This document shows positions 27,597 to 36,742 of a stretch of 64,000 nucleotides of DNA, one piece after another. The first letter of the stretch is position 1, and each line of letters opens with the position of its first letter. The notes under the pieces were generated by a model. That model had not been told where the DNA came from. It did no database searches and saw only the letters and a list, made by a program, of their open reading frames with translations. The DNA comes from Myxococcaceae bacterium (GTDB lineage Bacteria; Myxococcota; UBA727; JABDBI01), in NCBI GenBank assembly GCA_016000045.1, contig JAECQY010000010.1, positions 1 to 64,000 of the forward strand. Reading direction: 5' to 3'. The translations under genes were made by a program, and so were the position numbers.

Positions 27597-28604
27597 CTAG
27601 CTCAGTCCATCCGTCTCTGCAAGGCCAGGCAAGGCATCCATGACAAGCTGCGTGCTTGGTTCGTCTGGGTTTGGAGTCAAAAAAGCGTCAAAAAAAGGAT
27701 GGCTGCATTCCAAAGAATAAATCTGAGACTGCAGTTCAAAACGAATGGAACGAGCGTGTAAGGCCTGCCTGGGCAGTGGCAGCTGAGATAGGTCCGCGAC
27801 GCCTCGCGTATAAGCATCGAAAAAATCTTCTCCCATCGAATACAGTTTATCGCCTACAATGGGGAATCCTTCTAAGGCTAGATGGGCTCGTATTTGGTGT
27901 TGGCGGCCGGTTTTGGGTTTGCATTCGACCAGCGTCCAATCGGTCATAGGGTCGTAACGCAGAGGGCGAAAATAGGTCTGAGAAGCAAATCCTGAAGAGT
28001 CTTCGATCATTTTAATGGCAACTTTGCCGCGTCCGCCCTGTAAACAAAGAGGCCGAGCACAATCGATTTCCCGATCAAGGTGCCCTTCGACGAAGGCCCA
28101 ATAGGTTTTTTCGACTTGACCCTTCATGAAGGCTTGCTTCAAAGCGGAGTCAGTCGCTCGATTTTGACTGCAAAGTAAAATGCCACTGGTCTCGCGATCC
28201 AAGCGGTGGCAAGGGTGAATGGGTTTTCCTGGAAAATGGGTTTTGAGCCAGTGGGTGACAGTCTGATACAGGTATCGAGCACTTGGATGTATGGCGATAT
28301 TGCCTGGTTTGTTCAGAGCCAGGATGCGTTCATCCTGGTAGAGGATCGGAATGGTAAGATGCTCGATGTCGGAAGAATCGGGTGGGACTCGCCAAAGCTC
28401 GACCCAATCGCCTGCTTTGAGGCGACGCGATGGTTTGAGGAGCTGTTGTTCTAGCCGAAAATCCCCCGATGCAATCACCTTTTGGGCTTTGGAACGGGAA
28501 ATTCGACCGATGTGGTAAACCAGGTAATGATCGGCACGGATTCCGCTTAAAGAATCTGGAATTTTCCAGCGTTGAACCACTTTATCGGACAGAGCAAGCA
28601 TCAA
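27597..28604 (-). CDS. RluA/RluD-family pseudouridine synthase
   Basis: This 335-residue enzyme isomerises uridine to pseudouridine in rRNA or tRNA. An S4-like N-terminal domain (GRISRSKAQKVIASG) precedes the catalytic domain. That domain has LALNKPGNIAIHPS, the catalytic HPCHRLDRETSGILLC (Asp is the nucleophile) and KPKTGRQHQIRAHLA. The family is sure; which uridine is modified cannot be told. The start overlaps the end of the pilin-like gene by 23 bases; MLALSD one codon later is an equally good start. Confidence 0.9.
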   Translation of the reverse strand: MMLALSDKVVQRWKIPDSLSGIRADHYLVYHIGRISRSKAQKVIASGDFRLEQQLLKPSRRLKAGDWVELWRVPPDSSDIEHLTIPILYQDERILALNKPGNIAIHPSARYLYQTVTHWLKTHFPGKPIHPCHRLDRETSGILLCSQNRATDSALKQAFMKGQVEKTYWAFVEGHLDREIDCARPLCLQGGRGKVAIKMIEDSSGFASQTYFRPLRYDPMTDWTLVECKPKTGRQHQIRAHLALEGFPIVGDKLYSMGEDFFDAYTRGVADLSQLPLPRQALHARSIRFELQSQIYSLECSHPFFDAFLTPNPDEPSTQLVMDALPGLAETDGLS

Positions 28605-28950
28605 AACGGGCTACAAGCTTTCCAGATTGGTTGACGGTCCAGGTATCTTCGTCAAGATTTTTTGCGATGGCTTGCAGCTCAAATGCGTGCCCATTCGCAA
28701 AAACGGTCTTATAGGTGTAATTCAGATCGTTTGACTTTACGAGACTTTGCTCGATCAAAGTCTCTAAGCTTACATAGTGTTGATGGTGAGCGTAGTAGAA
28801 TTTCTCAGCCTGGTAGAGGTGACTGAGCCAAGCCTTGGCTTCGCTTTGTTTGGATCGGCACTGGAATAGCTCGTATTTGGGCCACGAAATAAAAACGAGG
28901 ATGAAAACGATGAGTCCTGAGACCGTCCACTTGAGTGAGCGCCAAACCAT
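28582..28950 (-). CDS. Pilin-like membrane protein without a prepilin cleavage motif
   Basis: From ATG 28950 this encodes 122 residues: an N-terminal hydrophobic helix (SGLIVFILVFISWP), then RSKQSEAKAWLSHLYQAEKF, very like the region after the hydrophobic stretch in PilA of delta-proteobacterial groups, and a short C-terminal domain with a CSVR end. The normal leader and G-F-T-L-x-E cleavage site are missing; the segment before the helix reads VWRSLKWTV. It therefore cannot be processed like a normal pilin and is probably a fixed membrane protein or a decayed pilin. In-frame starts further upstream exist but would overlap the divergent apyrase gene. Confidence 0.6.
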   Translation of the reverse strand: MVWRSLKWTVSGLIVFILVFISWPKYELFQCRSKQSEAKAWLSHLYQAEKFYYAHHQHYVSLETLIEQSLVKSNDLNYTYKTVFANGHAFELQAIAKNLDEDTWTVNQSGKLVARFDACSVR

Positions 28951-28966
28951 GTTACCCGGAGTTACC

Positions 28967-30025
28967 ATGAGAATTTTGTTTTGGCTAATCCCTGCCCTGT
29001 TCGTTTCAAATATCATTAAGGGACAAGAATACGGGGTGATGCTCGATGCTGGAAGTACTGGCACACGGCTATACATCTATGAACGAAGTGGGGGCGCGAT
29101 TCGGCTTTTGGAAAAACGCCGGATCAAACCCGGTATCTCGACATTCTCTACGAACCCGGAAGGGGTTCAGAACTATCTTTTGCCTTTGATTCAATTTGCT
29201 CAAGAAAGGCTCTCACCGTTGACCGAGCTTTCTCAAGTTTCGATTAAGCTTCAAGCGACGGGAGGGGTTCGAGCTTTGTCCAAGGCAGAGCAAGAATCCG
29301 TGATTCAGTCAGCTCAGAAAGCCTTGGAGCGGTCAGGTTTTGACCGTCCTGTTGCGGAAGTGATTACGGGAGAGCAAGAAGGAATTTATCAATGGATCGC
29401 TTTGAATTACCTGCGAAAGACTCTGGGGCCCAATCGTCAGATCCAAAAGAAACGAAAAAGCGCAGGATTGATCGAAATGGGAGGGGCATCTTTGCAAGTG
29501 ACTTTCTTAAAAAACGAACTCGTTCAAACGGAGTCACTGGATTCGCAGCTTTATTCGGTCAGTTACGATGGCTTTGGTGAGTCCAGCGCTTGGAAACGTT
29601 TGGGAGAAGAAGCTTGCAAGGAGATACCCTTGAGCTATGTTCAGTGCAGACGCTTTATTGCCAGCAAGCTTCAAGAAATTCGCCAACCCAAGCTCAAAGG
29701 CGAGTTTTATCTGGTGGATAATTTTGAGCAACTCGCTTCTTTATTGAAACTCAGAACCATCTCTTCCGGTAAATTGGACAAACTGGGACCCTCGATATGC
29801 CGAAAATCATTGGCCAGCCTTAAAAAAGAGTTGCCTTTGGAGTCTGACTACTACCTTTCAAAAATCTGTTTTGATACCGCTTACATGTCCGTCGTTCTGG
29901 AAAAGATTGGGTTTCACAGAAATCGTGAACTCATGGCGACCAAAAATATCGAAGGCACTCCTCTCACCTGGACCTTGGGATCGCTTTACGATCACACGGT
30001 TGCGAAGAAGTTAAAAAGCGAGTAA
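28967..30025 (+). CDS. Exported GDA1/CD39-family apyrase (NTPDase)
   Basis: From ATG 28967 (GGAG six bases upstream) this is a 352-residue protein with a signal peptide (MRILFWLIPALFVSNIIKG). The apyrase conserved regions are in order: ACR1 DAGSTGTRLYIY (27-38), ACR2 LQATGGVRAL, ACR3 GEQEGIYQWIALNYL with the catalytic Glu138, and ACR4 GLIEMGGASLQV, with Glu170 where Asp is usual. Such enzymes hydrolyse nucleoside tri- and diphosphates outside the cytoplasm. Bacterial examples are few; the best known is a Legionella virulence factor. It is the first gene of the tamB-tamA-pdxA unit. Periplasmic or secreted action on extracellular or host nucleotides is inferred. Confidence 0.88.
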   Translation: MRILFWLIPALFVSNIIKGQEYGVMLDAGSTGTRLYIYERSGGAIRLLEKRRIKPGISTFSTNPEGVQNYLLPLIQFAQERLSPLTELSQVSIKLQATGGVRALSKAEQESVIQSAQKALERSGFDRPVAEVITGEQEGIYQWIALNYLRKTLGPNRQIQKKRKSAGLIEMGGASLQVTFLKNELVQTESLDSQLYSVSYDGFGESSAWKRLGEEACKEIPLSYVQCRRFIASKLQEIRQPKLKGEFYLVDNFEQLASLLKLRTISSGKLDKLGPSICRKSLASLKKELPLESDYYLSKICFDTAYMSVVLEKIGFHRNRELMATKNIEGTPLTWTLGSLYDHTVAKKLKSE

Positions 30026-30040
30026 TTTCGGCCTACCTTT

Positions 30041-33000
30041 ATGCTCAGCCCTATTTCATATCGTAAGCTTATTGCTTTGGTGTTGGTTGTGTGTATGGTT
30101 TCGGGTCTCGGGTATCTTGCGGGAAAAACGCCCGAAGTTGTGCGAATCACGATTGCTGAATTAGTCGCTGATTTAAAGCTGAAACAGGGTATTCAACTGG
30201 ATTTTCAGGACATTGCTATCGAAGGTTTTTTAACAGCTCGAGTCGATCATTTTCGCCTGATCAAAGAAGACATCGGCTTATTCGTTCAAGCCAAAAGCGT
30301 GTCCTTTCGATTGGCTCCTTTGAAATATTTAATAGATGGTAATCCTGTTAGCCGAATTGAGATTGATACGCCGGAAGTGATGGCCAAGATAAACTTCGAT
30401 CAGAAACGCTCTAAAGTGGCATTGGCTCACCCTCCATTCTCAATTAGCGAATTGATTATTAAACGAGGTAGGGCTGAGATTAACCTGAATGGGCAGATGG
30501 TTCGGATCGTCGATTTGGATACCAATCTGGCTCTGACTCCTCGAAACGTAGCTTTGAATCACTTAGCGATTGAGTTTCCAGAGCTCAAAATCGATGCCGT
30601 TGGCAATGTTCGATACCATCACAAGCAATATCCAGGGCTTGGCAGTGATGTTCGGATTCGTGTGTCCGGCAAGCTTGAAGAAGTCCCTGAGATTCGTCGA
30701 CTGAATATGCCACTGAATGGCGAAGTCGGGATTTTGGGCCATCTTCGCTATCCCTCCATTGAACGAGGATTCGAATTCATGGGGGAGCTTAAAGCCATGG
30801 GCATTCGAATCGACGATGTCAAGATTGCTTCGCTCAAGGGCTTGGCATTTGTGAACCAGGAAAGACTGGAACTCAATAACGCGAAAGTTGAGTTTGCAGG
30901 AACGGAGTTGGGGCTTGCCGCCCAGTTAAAGTTTGACCAAAATTGGCAATTCTCTGCACAAGTGAATGCTCAAAATGCTTCGCTCTACGACTTATTGGAA
31001 GATTTGGGGATTCAAAAAAGTTGGGCAGAATTAAAGTTTGGAACGGTCGGTTTCGTTCGAGGGCAAGTCAAGCCCTTTTTTATCCTTGAAGGGCATGCCA
31101 AAGGCCTCGCGCGTGATTTAAAAGTTCAAAGTCCCAAAGCGAATATTTTCAATACCGCTTATCCCATTCAGTATGAATTGGATCTCGGAGCAGACCGCGA
31201 AGCTTTTCATTTTTGGAATGTGCGCTTGCGAGACGGTAGAACTCAGGCACGGATCGATTGCGATCTTTTTTTTAACAAAAAGGGTATACGGCTCAACGCG
31301 GATATCCCTCGGCTACAATTGGATTCCATACACAATCGAGTGGCATCCAACACTTATCACGGAAGTGGGTCGGCTCATGTGTCCATCCAAGGGCTTTACC
31401 AGAATCTCTTCATCCAATCGCCTTTCCAAATGGCTGATTTTCGTTTTGAAGGGATTTCTTTAGGGAATTTAAGTGGCGATTTTCAATATCAAGACAATGC
31501 TATTCGAATCAGCAAGGTAGAGGCGCAAAAGAAGTCGGTGCGCTATACAGGGGATCTCAAAATTTCTCTCAATGGACCGACTCGTGTGGCGGCTGATGTT
31601 CAGGTTCATAAAGGTTTAGTGGCCGATTTGCTGGAGCTTTCTGTGCCGGGCGAGTTGACTGGAAAAGCTCGATTTGAGGGACCGCTTGAGAAAGGATCTC
31701 TTTCTGAAATCTCGATTCAGTCGGACTGGGTTGTTGCACAAGGAGCGACGCAGACGCTGTGGAGTCTCAATTTGTTGAAGGGCGCAGGAGACTTCAAAAT
31801 TGAGCAGGGTGTTTTGGACCGTTCGCTTTTGCGCATTCAGATTCAGAACGATCGCTTAACGGCCAAAGGTTTTATGACCCCTTCCCAAGCTCAAACGGAA
31901 CTGTCGCTTGATCTGTATGACACGCTTCAATACCGTGTTCGCATCCATAAACCCTTTGGTTCTTTGGATGCGTTCTTAGACCTGCCGCCTGTACTCCAAC
32001 GCTTAGAACCCAAAGCCGGTCTTAAATTGAGTGCAGCCGGGAGCTTGCAGCGACCGCAAGATAGCCGTGCTGAATTATCCCTTTACCCAGCCTTATTCTA
32101 TTTGGAAAATCTTAAAATGATCGCCAGTCGACCGATTGAAGCTCATTACGATCAGGGGAGTCTGAAGCTATCCGAGGTCCAATTTTCGAGTGCACAGGGG
32201 GATAGGGTGACAGTCAAAGGAACCGTTGATCGCACAGGTCCACAGATTGACTTGAACGTGCAGGCCGATTTAGGGGCGTTGGCCCAATTAGATGATCGGA
32301 TTGAAGGCGCTTACGGCGATTTTAAAATGGATTTGGCGATGGCTGGGACCTGGAAAAACCCCTTGCTGCACGGTAAGGCTTCGATAGCTCCGGATTCTTA
32401 CCTTTCTTTGCGAGACTACCCACCAGGCTTAACCCATGTTGGAGGCGAAATTCAATTTATGGGAGACGAAGCGCAAATTGCTTTAGCCGGGCAAGCAGAT
32501 CAAGGCTTGCTTCAATTGGCAGGCAAGATCGACTTAGCGAAGAGGTCTTTTGAAGATTTGCGCTTCATACTCGCAGATGTTCCGGTTTACTACAGCACTT
32601 TTTTGACCGGAAACGCGAATGGATACCTTAGGCTCGGGGGTTTATGGACGGAGCCGACTTTATCCGGTGATCTTCAGTTCTCGGATATGTTGCTGACTCA
32701 AGAGCTGGATTCCCTCTCTTTTCGCCCAACGCGATCGAGTTTAAAGCGTCAATCCATTCCACTGGACGTGAATTTAGGTCTTAAGGATGTCATCCGGTAT
32801 GAGAGTCGAACGTTTAATGGAGAGCTGAGCGGTCGGCTAAAATTGCTGGGTAATACCAGTTCTCCTAGCCTGGAAGGAGAGTTAAACGTGCTCTCTGGAG
32901 AGGCTTATTTCCGAAGCCACCATTTCCAAATTCACAAGGCTCGGGCGAGTTTCGATAATCCTTTTCGGATCAATCCCAAAATAGACGTTGAAGCGAGCAG

Positions 33001-33502
33001 TCAGATATTGGACTACGATGTGACCGTGCGCGCGCAAGGAGACTTGGCACACCCGAGGCTCATTCTTTCCTCCAAGCCTTCTTTAGCTCAAAACGAGTTG
33101 ATGAATTTAGTCCTTTTTGGATTTGTCGGAAGAAACTATCAAGATCATTTGGGAGTTGCACGCAGTGCTGGTCTTGAAGCGATTTCGATGGCATCGGGTC
33201 TCGGAGATAAATTTTTGAAATTAATGCCAGAAGGCAGTTTTGATGAGCTGCGTTTAGGGACTTTGTACAATCAAATGGGCGGGATCACCCCCTCCGTCGT
33301 TTTGGGCATGCAGGTGTTTGGAAACCTGCGTCTGCGCTTACAGACTTCACTGGTTCAGAATAATTTGGGTAATCGAGAAAAGCGAATCGAGCTTGAAAAA
33401 TACATGAGCCGTCGTTGGCGATGGCGATTAAATTGGGATTCTGAAGGCGTCACGAATTGGGGCGATGCGGGTGGCGACTTTCGGGTTCGATGGGATTTTT
33501 AG
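30041..33502 (+). CDS. tamB: TamB-family envelope protein
   Basis: This 1153-residue AsmA/TamB-type protein has one N-terminal membrane helix (about residues 8-25), then a very long region of beta-rich repeats. It ends in the typical DUF490 C-terminal domain: ARASFDNPFRINPKIDVEAS, VRAQGDLAHPRLILSSKP, then NELMNLVLFGFVG. TamB spans the periplasm from the inner membrane and works with the Omp85 protein TamA in outer-membrane protein or lipid trafficking. The next gene, seven bases downstream, encodes that Omp85 partner, which supports the call. Confidence 0.92.
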   Translation: MLSPISYRKLIALVLVVCMVSGLGYLAGKTPEVVRITIAELVADLKLKQGIQLDFQDIAIEGFLTARVDHFRLIKEDIGLFVQAKSVSFRLAPLKYLIDGNPVSRIEIDTPEVMAKINFDQKRSKVALAHPPFSISELIIKRGRAEINLNGQMVRIVDLDTNLALTPRNVALNHLAIEFPELKIDAVGNVRYHHKQYPGLGSDVRIRVSGKLEEVPEIRRLNMPLNGEVGILGHLRYPSIERGFEFMGELKAMGIRIDDVKIASLKGLAFVNQERLELNNAKVEFAGTELGLAAQLKFDQNWQFSAQVNAQNASLYDLLEDLGIQKSWAELKFGTVGFVRGQVKPFFILEGHAKGLARDLKVQSPKANIFNTAYPIQYELDLGADREAFHFWNVRLRDGRTQARIDCDLFFNKKGIRLNADIPRLQLDSIHNRVASNTYHGSGSAHVSIQGLYQNLFIQSPFQMADFRFEGISLGNLSGDFQYQDNAIRISKVEAQKKSVRYTGDLKISLNGPTRVAADVQVHKGLVADLLELSVPGELTGKARFEGPLEKGSLSEISIQSDWVVAQGATQTLWSLNLLKGAGDFKIEQGVLDRSLLRIQIQNDRLTAKGFMTPSQAQTELSLDLYDTLQYRVRIHKPFGSLDAFLDLPPVLQRLEPKAGLKLSAAGSLQRPQDSRAELSLYPALFYLENLKMIASRPIEAHYDQGSLKLSEVQFSSAQGDRVTVKGTVDRTGPQIDLNVQADLGALAQLDDRIEGAYGDFKMDLAMAGTWKNPLLHGKASIAPDSYLSLRDYPPGLTHVGGEIQFMGDEAQIALAGQADQGLLQLAGKIDLAKRSFEDLRFILADVPVYYSTFLTGNANGYLRLGGLWTEPTLSGDLQFSDMLLTQELDSLSFRPTRSSLKRQSIPLDVNLGLKDVIRYESRTFNGELSGRLKLLGNTSSPSLEGELNVLSGEAYFRSHHFQIHKARASFDNPFRINPKIDVEASSQILDYDVTVRAQGDLAHPRLILSSKPSLAQNELMNLVLFGFVGRNYQDHLGVARSAGLEAISMASGLGDKFLKLMPEGSFDELRLGTLYNQMGGITPSVVLGMQVFGNLRLRLQTSLVQNNLGNREKRIELEKYMSRRWRWRLNWDSEGVTNWGDAGGDFRVRWDF

Positions 33503-33508
33503 TTTGCG

Positions 33509-35674
33509 ATGAAATACTTTTTTTACTGTACCTTATTTTTTTGCTGGGCTGTTTCGGGAAAGCAAACCCTTCGTATTGAAGGTGCGAAGTCCATTCAGTC
33601 CCATTATCTTGACCGGCTGATTCAAAAAAAATTAACTTCTCGCACTCAGGGCAATGGTCGGTTGTTTGAGCAAATTCAGTCCGAAATCGTTAATCATTAC
33701 CGAAAGCTCGGCTTTATTTTTGCTAAAGTCGATCTTTCCAGGGTTTCTGGTACTCAGTTGCTTTGCCGCATCCGCGAAGGCAAGCAAATTCTCGTTCGAA
33801 ATATTGAGGTTCAAGGGTCTACTTATTTCTCAGCAAAGCGGATTCGAGACCGAGTGCGAGCCTTTGTCTTAGAAAATGCTTCTGGATACGATATTGCCGT
33901 AGTCGATCGAGCTCAAATTGATCAACTCTTAAACCCAACTCTGGCGAATCAGAAACAGCCATCGCCTGTTTTTTTTGAATATGGCTTTATGCCCTTTGAT
34001 AAAAGCTTATTTTTGAAAGCCAAAGCAGAGCTCGAGGAGCTTTACATTCAAAGTGGTTTCCTGGATGTCCAAATCTACGGTCCCAAGGAAAGTGAAATTG
34101 AAAATGATCATTGGATCGATTTGCAATTTCGAATCGATGAAGGAGTGCAGACTCGAATCCGAGCCATTGAATACCGCGGAGCTTCGGTCCATTTAAAGGA
34201 TTCAGCCATACGCGTGGGTGACCCATTAAGTTCTGAGAAGGTCGAACAACTTCGAGTTCAACTCATCGAGCATTTCTGGAACGAGGGGTATCCAGATGCA
34301 ACGATCGAACAGAAAATCGAGGACTCCAAACTGATTTTTAAAATTCAAACGGGAGAACGCGTTCAAATCGAAGAAATTCGTATCCAAGGCAATCAGGTGA
34401 CCCAAAGGCCTTTGATTGAGTATTACCTTAAAATGAAGCCGGGCGATTGGTTCTCATGGGAGAGATGGATGGAGAGCCGATCCAGTCTTTTGCAGTTGGA
34501 TCTCTTTTCGGAAGTCGAGCTGTCCTTAGAAGGGCGTACGCTGATGGTAACGCTGAAAGAACGAGAACGGAATTCATTGGAACTGGGCGTGGGGGCTTCG
34601 CTGGTAGATGGGCCTCGGGTGTCGGGACTCTGGCAGTATCGCAATCTCTTGGGAAAAGGACTGGGATTTCGGATTCGAGGGCAACTTAATTATCCTGCTG
34701 CTTTTTATCTCCTGCCTGTCTTCTACCCTCTTCCAGTCCAAGAGGCATTGAAGAGTCAAACATCCAACTACTTGGCTGGGAAAGCGAATATGGGTCTAAC
34801 TTATCCTCAAGTGCTTGGGGTGCCATTTGATTTAAGCGCAAGCTGGGACGCAGGGTATTTAAGAGACTTAAAACCAGCTTACATTCTGAATAGCGCTTCC
34901 AGCAACGGCTCACTCCATTCTCAAGTTCTTAAAAATTTGAGGCTAACCGGCCAAATGGAGATCGAATACTCAAATTTTACCTGTTCTGCGTGTGCGTTGG
35001 GAGAGTCAAATCAAAATATTCGAGCGGATGAAGGAGTGGTGCTTCAGGCAACCCCAAGATGGATAGGGTTTTGGGACGGTCGAGATAGCGCTTTGTTGCC
35101 TCGAAAAGGATACTCCATTCAACTGGAAGCAGATTATGGGTTTGGTCTTAAAGATGCAACGGTCGGTATTTCGTATTTTAAAACTCTGTTGGCAGGCAGT
35201 ACTTACGTACCGATTGTCTCGTCTTGGACTTGGGTGAGTCACCTGCGCGGGGGAGGGATTTGGAATCTGAATCAGGGAAACTACGTTCCAATTTTCAAAC
35301 GGTTTTATTTAGGCGGGACTTCCAGTGTTCGAGGATTCGCAGAAAATCAAATTTTTCCTGCTGATGCTTCCAATACCTCTGGAGTGAGTTTGGGCGCTAA
35401 CTATTTTGCTTTATGGCGGAATGAACTTCAGTTTCCCATCCAAGGGGATTGGCGTGGGGGTTTGTTCATGGATGCAGGAGAATTGCTCAAAGATATTCGA
35501 CATTTCTCGCTTCAATCTCTGTCCGTTGGAACCGGTTTGGGTGTGCGCTACGAAACACCGATTGGGCCTCTAAGCCTGGATTTAGGGGTCCGTGTTCTGG
35601 ATGCGCATCCGATCAACTATTCAGATGTTTGGAGTCTTTTGCAGTTGCACTTTTCAATCGGAGATACCTTGTGA
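33509..35674 (+). CDS. tamA: Omp85-family outer-membrane protein, TamA-like
   Basis: This 721-residue protein has a signal peptide (MKYFFYCTLFFCWAVSG). Several POTRA domains follow up to about residue 350, seen as repeats such as IREGKQILVRNIEVQGSTYF and IQTGERVQIEEIRIQGNQV. A C-terminal 16-stranded-type barrel contains YLGGTSSVRGF, the conserved VRGF motif of the L6 loop, and ends with a strand finishing FSIGDTL. Pairing with tamB makes TamA more likely than BamA, although it has more POTRA-like sequence than the three of E. coli TamA. The stop overlaps the pdxA start (GTGA). Confidence 0.88.
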   Translation: MKYFFYCTLFFCWAVSGKQTLRIEGAKSIQSHYLDRLIQKKLTSRTQGNGRLFEQIQSEIVNHYRKLGFIFAKVDLSRVSGTQLLCRIREGKQILVRNIEVQGSTYFSAKRIRDRVRAFVLENASGYDIAVVDRAQIDQLLNPTLANQKQPSPVFFEYGFMPFDKSLFLKAKAELEELYIQSGFLDVQIYGPKESEIENDHWIDLQFRIDEGVQTRIRAIEYRGASVHLKDSAIRVGDPLSSEKVEQLRVQLIEHFWNEGYPDATIEQKIEDSKLIFKIQTGERVQIEEIRIQGNQVTQRPLIEYYLKMKPGDWFSWERWMESRSSLLQLDLFSEVELSLEGRTLMVTLKERERNSLELGVGASLVDGPRVSGLWQYRNLLGKGLGFRIRGQLNYPAAFYLLPVFYPLPVQEALKSQTSNYLAGKANMGLTYPQVLGVPFDLSASWDAGYLRDLKPAYILNSASSNGSLHSQVLKNLRLTGQMEIEYSNFTCSACALGESNQNIRADEGVVLQATPRWIGFWDGRDSALLPRKGYSIQLEADYGFGLKDATVGISYFKTLLAGSTYVPIVSSWTWVSHLRGGGIWNLNQGNYVPIFKRFYLGGTSSVRGFAENQIFPADASNTSGVSLGANYFALWRNELQFPIQGDWRGGLFMDAGELLKDIRHFSLQSLSVGTGLGVRYETPIGPLSLDLGVRVLDAHPINYSDVWSLLQLHFSIGDTL

Positions 35675-36465
35675 AGAGAGTGATTGGTTACACCGAAGGA
35701 GAAGGAGTGGGGCCGGAACTTTTCGCTCGGGTCTTTCGAGAACTCGATATTCCTTCTTCTGTGTCTTTTAAGCGATGTTCCAATTTGATGGAGGCGGTGA
35801 ATCGAGCTCAAAGAGGAGAGATTCAGGGGCTTGTCACGGGACCCGTCCACAAAGCTTCTCTTCAAAAATTAGACGGCCAATCTTACGCCGGTCAAACAGA
35901 ATTTTTGCATGCTTATTTAGGCGTCGATGAAGAGCCTCCTCTCATGGTATTCATAGGAGGGCCTTTTGTATTGGGTCTTGCAACTGTACATCTGCCGATC
36001 TCAAAAGTTTCAGATGCTTTGACCAAGCCACTTTTAAGAGCAAAATTGCATCGGCTGCTGAAAGGCTCTTCAGAGTATTTTAAAAAACCGCCTCAAGAAG
36101 TCCGCGTGGCGATTCTAGGGCTCAACCCTCATGCGGGCGAGTCTGGCCTGCTGGGAACAGAGGAAATCGAAGTGATCGAACCTGTGGTCGCCGAGTTTCA
36201 AAACAGCGGTTACCGAGTACGGGGGCCTTTGTCTGCGGATGGATTCTGGCTTCATCATCAAGGCCAGTACGATGCTGTGTTTTCGATGTATCACGATCAA
36301 GGCTTAGGGCCTTATAAGCTCTTAGCGGCAGGAAAAGCCGCCAATGTGACTTGGGGTCTTCGGATTCCGAGAACGAGCCCGGCGCATGGAACGGCCGATG
36401 AACTCGTCGGGACTGGTCTCGCTGATTCGGGTTCATTGGAGACTGCAATTCGATTGATTGTATGA
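35671..36465 (+). CDS. pdxA: 4-hydroxythreonine-4-phosphate dehydrogenase-like protein (PdxA family), short
   Basis: From GTG 35671 (GGAG upstream, GTGA overlap with tamA) this gives 264 residues. PdxA landmarks are present: GEGVGPEL, VTGPVHKASL, YAGQTEFLHAYL, LNPHAGESGLLGTEE, FSMYHDQGLGPYKLL with a metal-binding His, and PRTSPAHGTADELVGTG. PdxA oxidises 4-phosphohydroxy-threonine in pyridoxal phosphate synthesis. Usual length is about 320-340 residues, so the N-terminal half is abridged; the open frame further upstream lies within tamA and is not PdxA-like. Activity is probable because the metal histidines remain. Confidence 0.82.
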   Translation: MKRVIGYTEGEGVGPELFARVFRELDIPSSVSFKRCSNLMEAVNRAQRGEIQGLVTGPVHKASLQKLDGQSYAGQTEFLHAYLGVDEEPPLMVFIGGPFVLGLATVHLPISKVSDALTKPLLRAKLHRLLKGSSEYFKKPPQEVRVAILGLNPHAGESGLLGTEEIEVIEPVVAEFQNSGYRVRGPLSADGFWLHHQGQYDAVFSMYHDQGLGPYKLLAAGKAANVTWGLRIPRTSPAHGTADELVGTGLADSGSLETAIRLIV

Positions 36466-36531
36466 ATAATGCAGCAGATCGATTCGAAGCCTTGGCGTTT
36501 GCTATTTAGAACATTATTTTTGGCAAATGGG

Positions 36532-36559
36532 TTAGCTCAGAAGCTTCGCTTTAAGCTAA
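36532..36559. terminator. Imperfect hairpin after the pdxA gene
   Basis: TTAGCT (36532-36537) pairs with AGCTAA (36554-36559), and the inner AGAAGC pairs partly with GCTTT around a short loop. It lies 66 bases after the pdxA stop. No run of T follows, so it may be a processing or rho-linked structure rather than an intrinsic terminator. Confidence 0.3.
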
Positions 36560-36742
36560 GTTTGCTCTCAGATCCCGACAGCTGACGTTTCGGTTCTTTG
36601 TAAATCCTGTGTAGCTAACACGTTCCAGTCTCAAATGCTTTGAATCCAGACACAAAGTATTTACAGTCCTAAGTCAACGGTATAGAAGCAGATTAGATTG
36701 GTGTTTAAATCACCTCGTTAATGAGAGGAGCTTACTCGTTCT

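Noticed and set aside
28835-28966. Longer start for the apyrase gene (396 residues).
   Set aside because: The extra residues are not signal-like, whereas ATG 28967 has GGAG at the right distance and is followed by a clear signal peptide.
35449-35670. Longer N-terminus for PdxA to bring it to the usual length.
   Set aside because: The upstream frame lies fully within the tamA barrel and encodes no PdxA-like sequence.
36660-36686. TTTACA and TATAGA before the FYVE-type gene as a promoter.
   Set aside because: The spacer is 15 bases and both boxes are weak.
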